64,000 nt of DNA, from contig NZ_CP054010.1 of the NCBI RefSeq assembly GCF_013267595.1, positions 992,001-1,056,000 of the forward strand. Reading direction: 5' to 3'. The stretch comes from Prevotella melaninogenica. GTDB taxonomy: Bacteria > Bacteroidota > Bacteroidia > Bacteroidales > Bacteroidaceae. The notes under the pieces are model-generated. The model saw only the letters and a program-made list of their open reading frames with translations. It did not search any database and was not told where the DNA came from. The position numbers and the translations under genes are program-made. This document shows, in pieces, positions 52,298 through 61,627 of this stretch (position 1 is the first letter of the stretch; each line of letters opens with the position of its first letter).

Positions 52298-54130
52298 ATG
52301 AAAAGTAAACATATAATCGTACTCATGGCGATGGCATTGCCAACACTGGGTCTACAGTCATGCCTTGACTATGACAACCCTGGTGATGAGTTCAACTCAA
52401 CAACCAAGAATGTTGAGAAGGTGACAAGCCGTGGTGACGTGGATAAGATTCCTTTCCGTCAGGCTACAGACGCTGCAGCAGCAGATGAGGCACTCAATGC
52501 AATGCAAGACTTGCTCGATGCTGGTGTTGGTGGACAGTTCTCTATGCGTGGTGGTAAGAATGGTGAGAACCCTGGTCCACACGCTTATCAGTATCAGTAT
52601 TCTCTCGGTGTTGACAACTATGCTGAGTACACGGTTGTTCCTCATACCTTCTTCCAGTATTCAAAGATTCGTTTGGCATCGTCATATGCTATCGACCAGA
52701 AGTGCTATGGTGGTGCATGGGGTTCATTCACAGAGATGAAAACCTCACTTGTACCTATCTTGAATAATGAGAAGGTAAATGCTGTTCCAGAGTTGAAGGC
52801 AGCTTATTTGACCCTCTTCAACCAGCAGGCTGTTGAGGTAGCTGACGTTTATGGTCCTATGCCTTACCGTGAGTTGAAGACTAACTTGCAGGTAGGTCCT
52901 TATACTTATAACAAGGTTGAGGATGTCTACAACGATGCTGTTGCCAACCTCGACACAGCCATTGCTTGTTTCCACTACTTCGATCAGAAGCCAGCTGCCT
53001 ACAAGCAGAAGATTAAGAGTGCGTTTGTTGATCGTTTCGTAGTCATGACCGATGGTGGTGCTGCTGATGGAACGTTGAAGGCATGGGCACGTTATGCCAA
53101 CTCATTGAAGTTGCGTATCGCTATGCACATGGTAAAGAGCGACCCTGTTCGTGCACAGAAATTGGCTGAAGAGGCTGTTGCTGATGGCGTTATTGAGAAC
53201 GAGGCACAGAGCGTTTCTATCCGTCCAGGTGTGATGGGCTTTAGTAATCCATTGCCAGGCGTTGAGAATTGGGGTGATGCTCGTATGAGTGCAACAATGG
53301 AAATCACATTGAAGACCTTCAATCACCCTTGGTTGAAATATCTCTTTAAGAAGAACGATAACGTTATTAAGAACAATAAGACAGGCGAGACAACACCTGC
53401 TAACAGCCGTATCTGTGGTATCCGTACCGGTACACATCCAGGTGAAGGTCAGGGATATGATGAGAACCAGTACATCGCATTCAGTAAACTGAACGAGCAG
53501 TACTTCAACTCTGCACCACTTTATTTGATGAAGTATGCTGAGGTTTGCTTCCTCCGTGCAGAGGGTGCACTCCGTGGTTGGAACATGGGTGGTTCGGCTC
53601 AGCACTTCTATGAGGAGGGTATTCGTCATGGAAACTGTGAGGATCCTGAGATGAAGTCTATGGACGGTGAGAGTCCTAACGGACAGCAGAATGTAAACTG
53701 GTATGACTCTTGGATTGACACTTACATGGCACAGGAGAACCCAGTAGCTTATGTTTATAAGGATCCAACTGGTGACACACCAGACGCTGCTTCACCAATC
53801 CATGTTGGTGTAAAGTGGAACGACAGCGACTCACAAGAGACAAAGCTCGAGAAGATTATCACTCAGAAGTACCTCGCTACTTATCCTAATGGCTTCGAGG
53901 CATGGGTTGACCTCCGTCGTACAGGCTTCCCACGTATGTTGCCTGTATTGAACATCGATGAGGCTGATGGTAGTTTAGTTCCTGGTGATATCATGCGTCG
54001 TCTGCCATTCCCTGGTACAAGCGACATCGCAACAAAGCAGGATGTTGACAACACTGGTATTCCAGCGTTGGGCGGTCCAGACAAGATGGCAACTCGTCTC
54101 TTCTGGGACAAGACCACTTCAAACTTCTAA
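52298..54130 (+). CDS. SusD-like surface glycan-binding lipoprotein, second locus
   Basis: A 610-residue lipoprotein with lipobox LQSCLDYDN (Cys22). Helical SusD fold: QQAVEVADVYGPMPYRE is the hallmark segment, with AWARYANSLKLRIAMHMV, YLMKYAEVCFLRAEGALRG and the C-terminal FEAWVDLRRTGFPRMLPV. Compared with the first-locus SusD it carries about 90 extra residues, notably QNVNWYDSWIDTYMAQENP around 465-485, perhaps a different binding loop. It is followed by a hairpin (54156-54189) and then the GH85 genes. Confidence 0.92.
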   Translation: MKSKHIIVLMAMALPTLGLQSCLDYDNPGDEFNSTTKNVEKVTSRGDVDKIPFRQATDAAAADEALNAMQDLLDAGVGGQFSMRGGKNGENPGPHAYQYQYSLGVDNYAEYTVVPHTFFQYSKIRLASSYAIDQKCYGGAWGSFTEMKTSLVPILNNEKVNAVPELKAAYLTLFNQQAVEVADVYGPMPYRELKTNLQVGPYTYNKVEDVYNDAVANLDTAIACFHYFDQKPAAYKQKIKSAFVDRFVVMTDGGAADGTLKAWARYANSLKLRIAMHMVKSDPVRAQKLAEEAVADGVIENEAQSVSIRPGVMGFSNPLPGVENWGDARMSATMEITLKTFNHPWLKYLFKKNDNVIKNNKTGETTPANSRICGIRTGTHPGEGQGYDENQYIAFSKLNEQYFNSAPLYLMKYAEVCFLRAEGALRGWNMGGSAQHFYEEGIRHGNCEDPEMKSMDGESPNGQQNVNWYDSWIDTYMAQENPVAYVYKDPTGDTPDAASPIHVGVKWNDSDSQETKLEKIITQKYLATYPNGFEAWVDLRRTGFPRMLPVLNIDEADGSLVPGDIMRRLPFPGTSDIATKQDVDNTGIPALGGPDKMATRLFWDKTTSNF

Positions 54131-54155
54131 TTGAAACTCTGAATTGAAACAATAG

Positions 54156-54189
54156 CCCAGTAGGGTGGCATAAACGTCATTCTACTGGG
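54156..54189 (+). promoter_or_regulatory. Intra-operon hairpin between susD and the first GH85 gene
   Basis: CCCAGTAG (54156-54163) pairs with CTACTGGG (54182-54189). No T-run, so more likely an mRNA-stability or partial-attenuation element than a terminator. Confidence 0.5.
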
Positions 54190-54229
54190 ATTTAAATCTA
54201 TCAAGTATTAATTACAAAACCTAAATCAT

Positions 54230-57200
54230 ATGAATAAAAAAACTACTCTTAGTGCATGGATCATCGCAGCTATGATGGCTATGGGTCCTGCCAGTGTGAC
54301 TGCACAAACATATTCTTCAACAGCTTCTACACAGGTGTTCGACCTGTCAAAGTTGGGCGATCAGACCCTTCTTGAGCATTTTGCACAACTCCTTGATAAC
54401 GGCAAGAAATATCCTACTGATGCCGACCTTACCGCATGGGGCATCAAAGACGAGGTAGAGTTTATCCGCTCACACGTCAGAAAGCGTGCTATTGAGTCAC
54501 GTGCTGACCGTCTCCTCCAAGATACTTACGAGAATCGTAACCTCTTTATGAATATCCCTGGTGGTGCTGGAAAGAACCTCGGTGGCTATCCTTCAAAGAC
54601 ATTCGCTAACGATAACTTCTCAATGTGGAACTATACCAACCTGTTTGGTGCCTGGAACTACGGACTTTTCCAAGCACCAGGTTCATGGGCTGATGCTGCT
54701 CACCGCAATGGTACAAGCATCTTCGCTGGTATTAAGTTCTTCGATCATACAACGGGTGGAGCTGCTAACAGTTGGGCAGGCTTCATCATGACACGCAATA
54801 CAGATGGTAGTTTCCGTTATACACACCCTATCATTAACTGCATGCGCTTCCTTGGTTTCGATGGTATCAACTATAACTGGGAAAGCACTAACAAGTATCA
54901 AGATGCAGATAACATAGCCTTCCATAAGGAACTTTACAAGATTGCGAAGTCTGAAGGTTTTAACGACTTCAAGATTATGTATTATACGACGAGCTCAAGT
55001 CTGACACCATATAGCTCAAGATATATGTGGGGTCAAGATAAGGACAATCGTATCTGTGAGGTGATGTTGAATTATGACAACAGTGACTTCAGTTGGAACA
55101 TGGGCAGTTCTGTAAAAGAGGCAGAACGCACTATGGGCTCAGCCGATGGTTTATACGCTGGTGTATGGATTGTAAGCATGGACAGACGATGGAATAGTCT
55201 TAACAACCAAGATGCTAAGCGTTGTGGTATTTGTCTGTGGGGTGAGCATGCAGAGAGTCGTTTCTGGAGTTATAACACTGGTGGCGACGCTATGTCTCGT
55301 ATGTCTAACTATCAGGAGTATCTTGAACGTGCTTTCTCTGGTGGCAACCGTAATCCTTTGTATCGTCCAGAGATTAGCAATAGGGGTAATAATGTTGAGG
55401 CACAGGGTACCACACCTCCTTTGGCACGTTTTGCTGGTCTTGCTTCTTGGATTCCAGAGCGCACAGCTATCTCAGGCAACCTTCCTTTCGCTACCCACTT
55501 CAACACAGGTAATGGCGAACGTTATAACTATAAGGGTAAGAAGACTGCAGGGTCATGGTATAACATGAGTAGCCAAGATGTCGTGCCTACTTATCGTTGG
55601 ATGGTTGTTAAGCCAGAGACTGAAGTAGCCAGCACTGACGTACAGCCTTCATTCACTAATGAGGACGCTTACACAGGTGGTGCAGCACTTCGCTTGAAGG
55701 GTGTCAACAATGCAACTGCTACAGACGTTGTTCTCTTCAAGACTAACCTCACTCCTTCTAAGGGTAAGGTAGTTGCTAAGGTAGCTATCAAGACTGGCAA
55801 AGAAGGCAATAACGACTCAAAACTTTCTCTCATCGTACGTGTGAATGGTGCTTGGAAGGCTTATGCTTTGGGTAACACCGAGAACGCAAACTGGACAGAG
55901 AAGAAGGTTGAGTTGAATGATATCACAGCTGGTCAGAAGATTGAGCGTATCGGTCTGCGTGTGAAAGATTCAGATGCTGACTATAATGTACTTGTTGGTA
56001 AGCTCGAACTCAACGACGACGTGACAGCAACACCTGCTAATGTGAAGGATTTGACCGTTCAGGTGAAGGAAGAAACAAAGAATTCTCTTTCTGTTAAGGC
56101 GGTATGGGGAATTGATAAGGACCCAGGTCAGAATCCAACCGTTTATAACGATGAGGCAAATATCGACCACTTCGAGATTCTCTATAAGAACGGTGAGAAT
56201 GGTAAGGTGTCTGAGGTAGGACGTACATCACAGTGGGCTACACTCGTTCCTAACATCCAGTTCACAAGTGTTGACGACAAACCTTTCATCGGTGTTCGCT
56301 CAGTAAGTACTGACCTTAAGACTTACTCAAAGACACAGTGGATTGCTGTCCCACGTGCTCAGCAGTCTGAACTCCCAGAGGCACAGGAAGAGGGCTACGG
56401 AACAGTTGAACTCGACAATGCTGCTGCTGGTGCTGACGTAGCGAAGAGAATTCGTTATGTTAAGAAGTTCCAGACAGAGGGCGGTTCTAAGAATATCGAT
56501 TACACTGCTGAGGGTCCTGCAGGTAACGAGACCAACTATGTGGATGCTACGAGTCAAGAACTCGAAGTAGCACAGGGTGCGACTGTGAAAGTGAAGATTC
56601 AGGGTTACGAAGCAACTCAGGGCAGAGACCAGAGCAATGACGACCTCCGCTATTGTATGGGTAAGGCTTGGATGGACTTCAATGGCGACAAGCAGTTCAA
56701 TCCAGAGAACCTCTCAACCAATCCAAATGAAGGTGAGTGCGTTGTCTTCTTCGGTCAAGTTCGTAAGGGTGTTCCTGCACAGGTACAACAGCTTAATGAA
56801 TATGAGTTTACTGTTCCTACAGATGCTAAGCCAGGTCAGAGCCGTCTCCGCCTTGTCTTCTGTGACGCATGGTTCCAGGGCGGTTTGACACCAACTGGTA
56901 AGTTCAATAAGGGCTTCGCTATCGACTTCAAGGTGACTATCACTGGTTCTAATGCTGCTCGTGGTGCTAAGGCTGACACCCATGATAAGGGTGTTGCTGA
57001 CGAGCCAGAGTTGCTCGAGGGTGGTTCTACTAACATCATATCTGCTAACGTAGGTGGTGCTTCACAGCTTACTGTTGTTAGTGGTAAGGTAGTATTCGAG
57101 AATGTTGAACGTGCATGGGTATTCTCTACTGACGGTCAGACTGTAAAGAGCTTGGTTAATCCAAAGTCTTTCAATACAAATGAGTTGCCAGCAGGTGTTT

Positions 57201-57259
57201 ACCTCGTTAAGATGCAGAACAACAATGTTATCCGTACACAAAAGATTACGATTAAGTAA
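54230..57259 (+). CDS. GH85 endo-beta-N-acetylglucosaminidase 1 with type IX secretion sorting tail
   Basis: A 1009-residue exported protein (signal peptide 1-26, VTAQ). The GH85 domain covers about 100-480: GAWNYGLFQAPGSWADAAHRNG, then the catalytic pair Asn216-x-Glu218 in FDGINYNWES, GVWIVSMDRRW, and FNTGNGERYNYKGKKT. Binding modules follow: AYTGGAALRLKG begins a beta-sandwich near 480-620. The tail (FENVERAWVFSTDGQTVKSL, then NELPAGVYLVKMQ) is a type A C-terminal sorting domain of the type IX secretion system, so the enzyme is probably secreted to the surface. The reaction is cleavage of the chitobiose core of N-glycans using substrate-assisted catalysis, known for GH85. First of three tandem GH85 genes. 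Confidence 0.87.
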   Translation: MNKKTTLSAWIIAAMMAMGPASVTAQTYSSTASTQVFDLSKLGDQTLLEHFAQLLDNGKKYPTDADLTAWGIKDEVEFIRSHVRKRAIESRADRLLQDTYENRNLFMNIPGGAGKNLGGYPSKTFANDNFSMWNYTNLFGAWNYGLFQAPGSWADAAHRNGTSIFAGIKFFDHTTGGAANSWAGFIMTRNTDGSFRYTHPIINCMRFLGFDGINYNWESTNKYQDADNIAFHKELYKIAKSEGFNDFKIMYYTTSSSLTPYSSRYMWGQDKDNRICEVMLNYDNSDFSWNMGSSVKEAERTMGSADGLYAGVWIVSMDRRWNSLNNQDAKRCGICLWGEHAESRFWSYNTGGDAMSRMSNYQEYLERAFSGGNRNPLYRPEISNRGNNVEAQGTTPPLARFAGLASWIPERTAISGNLPFATHFNTGNGERYNYKGKKTAGSWYNMSSQDVVPTYRWMVVKPETEVASTDVQPSFTNEDAYTGGAALRLKGVNNATATDVVLFKTNLTPSKGKVVAKVAIKTGKEGNNDSKLSLIVRVNGAWKAYALGNTENANWTEKKVELNDITAGQKIERIGLRVKDSDADYNVLVGKLELNDDVTATPANVKDLTVQVKEETKNSLSVKAVWGIDKDPGQNPTVYNDEANIDHFEILYKNGENGKVSEVGRTSQWATLVPNIQFTSVDDKPFIGVRSVSTDLKTYSKTQWIAVPRAQQSELPEAQEEGYGTVELDNAAAGADVAKRIRYVKKFQTEGGSKNIDYTAEGPAGNETNYVDATSQELEVAQGATVKVKIQGYEATQGRDQSNDDLRYCMGKAWMDFNGDKQFNPENLSTNPNEGECVVFFGQVRKGVPAQVQQLNEYEFTVPTDAKPGQSRLRLVFCDAWFQGGLTPTGKFNKGFAIDFKVTITGSNAARGAKADTHDKGVADEPELLEGGSTNIISANVGGASQLTVVSGKVVFENVERAWVFSTDGQTVKSLVNPKSFNTNELPAGVYLVKMQNNNVIRTQKITIK

Positions 57260-57276
57260 TAGGTGATATAAAATGA

Positions 57277-57320
57277 GGTTATCTGACTTGATTCTATCGA
57301 GTCGGGTAGCCTTGTTTTGT
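57277..57320 (+). terminator. Terminator after the first GH85 gene
   Basis: A 16-bp stem with some G-T pairs (57277-57292 with 57296-57311, loop TCT), followed by TTGTTTTGTTTGG. Confidence 0.7.
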
Positions 57321-57686
57321 TTGGTAGGTAAGCTTTCTGATAATAAGTATGTCCGATAAAACGTGGCTTTTGTTAGCGTAGTGCAACCCTCGTCTTATGA
57401 ACAGTGGAATGTTCCTTCAGCATCTTTTTTAATGGTGCGGAGCATCCGCACAAGTGGTGTTAAGCCTTCGCACACGATGTGTTAAGCATGAATACGACGA
57501 TTGGAAATGAGAGACGTGAGGCACAGTTGACACCTATAAAGCTATCGAAAGACAGGTAAAGTCTACTAAGCGGTACCAACGAAGGATACAGTTCTCGGGC
57601 AACGTCTGTTCTCCTAACGAGTGGAGGCAGATCTAAACGGTAATAAGATTTATAATTATTCAATAACATTAAAACCCAAATCAATT
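57321..57686. other. Intergenic stretch between GH85 genes 1 and 2
   Basis: No gene. A hairpin GTGCGGA-gca-TCCGCAC lies near 57434, and GTCCGATAAAAC (57350) recurs from 8649. A promoter for the next gene may lie here; no exact consensus was found. Confidence 0.4.
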
Positions 57687-60600
57687 ATGAGAAGAATTAA
57701 TTTACTTCTTTTTGGTTGCTGCCTAATTCCATCAACCTTGATGGCACAGGAACTTAAGAGCAACTACATTCAGTGGGGCTTTGAGTCTCAGGAGTTTCCT
57801 TCAAGATTGAGAAATTGGTCTAAATCAAATCCAAGGATTAATGATGACGACAATTTCTTCATCTCTCGTGTAAAACCAAAGGTGCGTTTCCGCAACCCTG
57901 ACACACAGGTAAGAACGGACATTACAGCGGAGAATGACAAACGTCTGATAGCTTGGCTGCCATGGAACGTGCCAAGTAAGAACGCTCTTCCTGATGGTGT
58001 CTTCGATTCTGAGGTGTTCTCAATGTGGCCATACGTTACACACTGGGGCGACTGGAATTGTGGCTTAGGTCGTATTCCTGCAGCACTGTTGGACGTAGCA
58101 CATAAGAATGGTGTGCCTGTAACATCGGTTGCTGGTATTCCTTTTGGTAATTTAGATGGTGGCTGGAGGTCTGCTTTAGAGACCCTCTCAAAAGTTGAGA
58201 TTGACAAGGCTGCTGCCTACATGAATTACTATGGTTATGACGGTTTTGGTTATAACTCAGAGTACACAGAGATTTATACTCGTGGTAGAGTGACGAAAGC
58301 AATTAAGGATTTCCATGTTAATCTGAATAAAGCAATGAAGTCGCTTAACCCTATTTTCGAGAATGTCTGGTATGATGGTACACAAGAGAATGGTAATCGT
58401 TACTTTGATCAAGGATTGACAGATAATAACAAGAATGTGTTTGGTGAAGGGGGAAGTGAGGCGGCTTCATTGTTCTTCAACTATAACTGGAATCGTACAT
58501 GGTTGTTAAGTCAGTCTGTAGAGAAGGCTAAAGAAATCCATCGTGACCCATTGTATCTCTATGCAGGTATCAATATGCAAGGTGGTGAACCACACTCAAC
58601 TCCTCGTTGGACATTGTTGAAAAACTATCCAATCTCTATCGGTCTTTGGGGTGCTCACTCTCAGAATATGTTCTTTGAGAGCCGTGGTGAGAAGGGAAGT
58701 GACCCTGAAACCAAGCAGCGTACCTATATGTTGCGTACAGAGCGTTGGTTCTCAAGCGGTTCACGTAACCCTGTTAACAACCTTGAGATTGATAATAGCT
58801 TGAATTACAATGCTGATAACTTTGACTTTGCAGGTATGTCTTCCATGATGACGGCACGTAGTTCCATGTCATGGAATCTAACCGAAGAACCATTCATCAG
58901 CTATTTCAACTTGGGTAATGGTAAGTTCTTCAACTATGATGGTGAGCGTAAGAACGACCGTCCATGGGCTAACGTAGGTGTTCAAGACTACTTGCCTACA
59001 TGGCGTTGGTGGTTTGCTAAGAAGTTGTTAGGTCGTCAGCCTATTGATGTCCCAGATGATGGAACAGGTTTGGATGCCGAGTTTGTATGGGATGATGCGT
59101 ATCTTGGTGGTTCTACAGTACGAATCTTTGGTAACACTCCTAAGGAGTATCTCCACCTCTTCAAGACTGACTTTGAGTTGAAGGCAGGCGATAAGATCAC
59201 TTTCCGTTATAAGGTGAAGTCTGGTAAGTCAGATGCTTCTTTGGTCCTTCTAACAAAGGATAATGTAAATGCCGAGAATGATTATAAGGTATTGAATGCT
59301 TCTAATGAAACAGACGAAGATAAGTGGGTAGAGAAGACCTTCACGGTTGATGGTAACTTAGCAAATAAGCACCTTGCACTCGTTGCATTGAAGATGGAGA
59401 ATGCAAATAACCTTAATCTCTATCTTGGCGAGTTCTCTATTGTACGTGGAACATTCGAGAAACCAGAAATGCCACAGGTTGTATCTACAGCTTTGTTACA
59501 CTCTGCACAGAATGGTGTTGATGGTAAGATTATCTTCAACATGCCTAATGATAAGAGACCGGGTGAGCCTTGCTACAATACTGATGTGAAGACTTCTCTC
59601 TTCAAACTCTGGGCACAACAGGGTAATGAAAAGCCAATCTTGATGGGTGTAACAACCTCTTGGGCAGGTATGTACTACTCTGTTCCAGTTAATCTTGAGG
59701 GTGAGGGCACTATTAAATTTGGTGTTTCTGCCGTATCTCTTGATATGAAGAAAGAGAGCGACATAGCATGGGGCACAGAGCAACATAATATCTTTAATCG
59801 ATACGATTACAGCGATGAAATCAAGGCAGACAAATCTATCATCAAGCCTAATGAGGAATTTACTATTGCTTATGTAGACCCACGCCATGAAGTAGGAGAC
59901 TGGAAGATTGAGCATAATGGTGTAGTTGTTAAAAGCAGCGATCAATCTAAGAAGATCCATGTTGATGGTTTAAGTGCTACAGGTTTCTATGATCTTGTAC
60001 TTACAGGCAAGGTGAATCAAAATGGTCTTCGCACCGATAAGGAAGTAAGATACTCTAACTACATTCAGATTACTTCTGAAGCTGTTGGTGCCGTTCCTCA
60101 TATCAATAAGCTCACAGCTAACAACAGCGAGACAGATATCGAGGTTGTTCCTAACAGCGAGGTAACAATGCAGTATGTAGGTAAGAAGGCTGACGGTTCT
60201 GGTTCAAGAGGTATCAAGACACTTGAGAAGCCTGTAGGCGTTAAGGTCTCTGAACTTGGCTTGACGAATAACAATCAGCCTTGGTCACTCGCTTTCTGGG
60301 TGAAATTCAATAGCTTCTCTGGTGGTACTCAGATAATTGATATGCGTAGTCCGGGTATTGCCTGGCCACAGAACAACTGGGGTACAATGTGGTCTACATA
60401 CGATCCTAACACTGGTATCTATGAGTTGACACTCCGTGCTAAGAACGGCGGTGGCTCTCCAGAGTACAAGCAGCGTTGGAAGGTTGACTTTGTTCCAGGT
60501 GCATGGACACACTTCACATTGGCTATGGACGGTAATGGTACTAATACCAAACCTATGCTTTACATTAATGGTAAACAGGCTGAAGCTACAACTTGGAGCT

Positions 60601-61427
60601 ATGGTACCGATGGTACAGGTCTCTGTCCTCAAAGATTTGTTAATAATGGCTGGTGGGATTCTAACATCCTTGGCATTAGTCTTGGTCGTCATCAAACAGC
60701 TGCTATGAATGCAACCATTGATGATGTTAAGTTCTATGACAAGTATCTCTCTGAAGCTGAGGCTACGAAGTCAATGATGTCAACAGACCGCAATGAAGAA
60801 GGGTTGAAGGCTTATTGGGACTTTGAGGAAAATGCTGATGGTGACTATTACTTTACAAGTAAGGTGGGTAATGCTAAGTTAGCTCATGGTGAATTACGTG
60901 CAGGACAGGGAGAAGGCGTATCTGCACTCGTACCAGACGCTCCAACTTACGATGCTGGTAGTCCATTCGTATCTGGTAACTTCCAAGTAAAGACTACAGC
61001 AGAGTGGACAGCTAAGAAGGCTACTATCGTTTCACAGAATGGTACTGATATGGCTGGTACAGCGAAGTTGAAGTATGCTAAGGCAGGTGACTATGAGGTT
61101 ACATTGACCTTGAAGAATGCACATGGTTCTGACACTCGTACCTTCCAGGTAATCAAGGTGAAGGCTGATCCAACAGGTATCAACGGCACTGAGGCTGCTG
61201 ACATGAAGGTTTACGCTATCGATCGTGATGTCCTCTTCGACGTTGAGACACCAGGTAACTACCTCGTTCAGGTATTCTCTACCAATGGTCAGATGGTAGC
61301 AAGTAAGGCTGTTTCTGTCAATGGTGCAGAGTCTGTACGTCTCCATCTTGGTGCTCAGGGCGTTTACGTTGTGAATGTCAAGAAGGACGGTAAGACCCTC
61401 CGTACAGTTAAGTTTATCTGTAAGTAA
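57687..61427 (+). CDS. GH85 endo-beta-N-acetylglucosaminidase 2 with LamG-like and PKD-like modules
   Basis: A 1246-residue exported protein. ATG at 57687 (MRRINLLLFGCCLIPSTLMAQ) was preferred to an earlier in-frame ATG at 57621 because a signal peptide begins there. The GH85 domain (about 55-460) has VTHWGDWNCGLGRIPAALLDVAHKNG and the catalytic pair Asn190-Ser-Glu192 in YDGFGYNSE, then NVWYDGTQEN and YFNLGNGKFFNYDGER. A beta-sandwich module follows (VWDDAYLGGSTVRI). A LamG-like lectin fold is at about 830-1040 (WSLAFWVKFNSFSGG, WTHFTLAMDG, LKAYWDFEENADG), a PKD-like strand pair comes next and a type IX-like C-terminal tail (GVYVVNVKKDG) ends it. It is more elaborate than the first GH85. Confidence 0.87.
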   Translation: MRRINLLLFGCCLIPSTLMAQELKSNYIQWGFESQEFPSRLRNWSKSNPRINDDDNFFISRVKPKVRFRNPDTQVRTDITAENDKRLIAWLPWNVPSKNALPDGVFDSEVFSMWPYVTHWGDWNCGLGRIPAALLDVAHKNGVPVTSVAGIPFGNLDGGWRSALETLSKVEIDKAAAYMNYYGYDGFGYNSEYTEIYTRGRVTKAIKDFHVNLNKAMKSLNPIFENVWYDGTQENGNRYFDQGLTDNNKNVFGEGGSEAASLFFNYNWNRTWLLSQSVEKAKEIHRDPLYLYAGINMQGGEPHSTPRWTLLKNYPISIGLWGAHSQNMFFESRGEKGSDPETKQRTYMLRTERWFSSGSRNPVNNLEIDNSLNYNADNFDFAGMSSMMTARSSMSWNLTEEPFISYFNLGNGKFFNYDGERKNDRPWANVGVQDYLPTWRWWFAKKLLGRQPIDVPDDGTGLDAEFVWDDAYLGGSTVRIFGNTPKEYLHLFKTDFELKAGDKITFRYKVKSGKSDASLVLLTKDNVNAENDYKVLNASNETDEDKWVEKTFTVDGNLANKHLALVALKMENANNLNLYLGEFSIVRGTFEKPEMPQVVSTALLHSAQNGVDGKIIFNMPNDKRPGEPCYNTDVKTSLFKLWAQQGNEKPILMGVTTSWAGMYYSVPVNLEGEGTIKFGVSAVSLDMKKESDIAWGTEQHNIFNRYDYSDEIKADKSIIKPNEEFTIAYVDPRHEVGDWKIEHNGVVVKSSDQSKKIHVDGLSATGFYDLVLTGKVNQNGLRTDKEVRYSNYIQITSEAVGAVPHINKLTANNSETDIEVVPNSEVTMQYVGKKADGSGSRGIKTLEKPVGVKVSELGLTNNNQPWSLAFWVKFNSFSGGTQIIDMRSPGIAWPQNNWGTMWSTYDPNTGIYELTLRAKNGGGSPEYKQRWKVDFVPGAWTHFTLAMDGNGTNTKPMLYINGKQAEATTWSYGTDGTGLCPQRFVNNGWWDSNILGISLGRHQTAAMNATIDDVKFYDKYLSEAEATKSMMSTDRNEEGLKAYWDFEENADGDYYFTSKVGNAKLAHGELRAGQGEGVSALVPDAPTYDAGSPFVSGNFQVKTTAEWTAKKATIVSQNGTDMAGTAKLKYAKAGDYEVTLTLKNAHGSDTRTFQVIKVKADPTGINGTEAADMKVYAIDRDVLFDVETPGNYLVQVFSTNGQMVASKAVSVNGAESVRLHLGAQGVYVVNVKKDGKTLRTVKFICK

Positions 61428-61438
61428 ATAATTCTTTA

Positions 61439-61476
61439 AGTGCTGGAAGGAGCTAATCTCCTTCTGGCACTTTTTG
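61439..61476 (+). terminator. Terminator after the second GH85 gene
   Basis: AGTGCTGGAAGGAG (61439-61452) pairs with CTCCTTCTGGCACT (61458-61471), followed by TTTTTG. Confidence 0.82.
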
Positions 61477-61627
61477 TTTTATCCTTTTATCTATTAAGAA
61501 CATTTAATCTTTAAACCCGAAAGCATAGCTAAATAGCATAATTGCTAAACAGAGACAAACCTTATATAGTTATATGCTTATAGCTGTATAAACCTAAAAT
61601 TATTTATAAACTAAACATTTATTATTC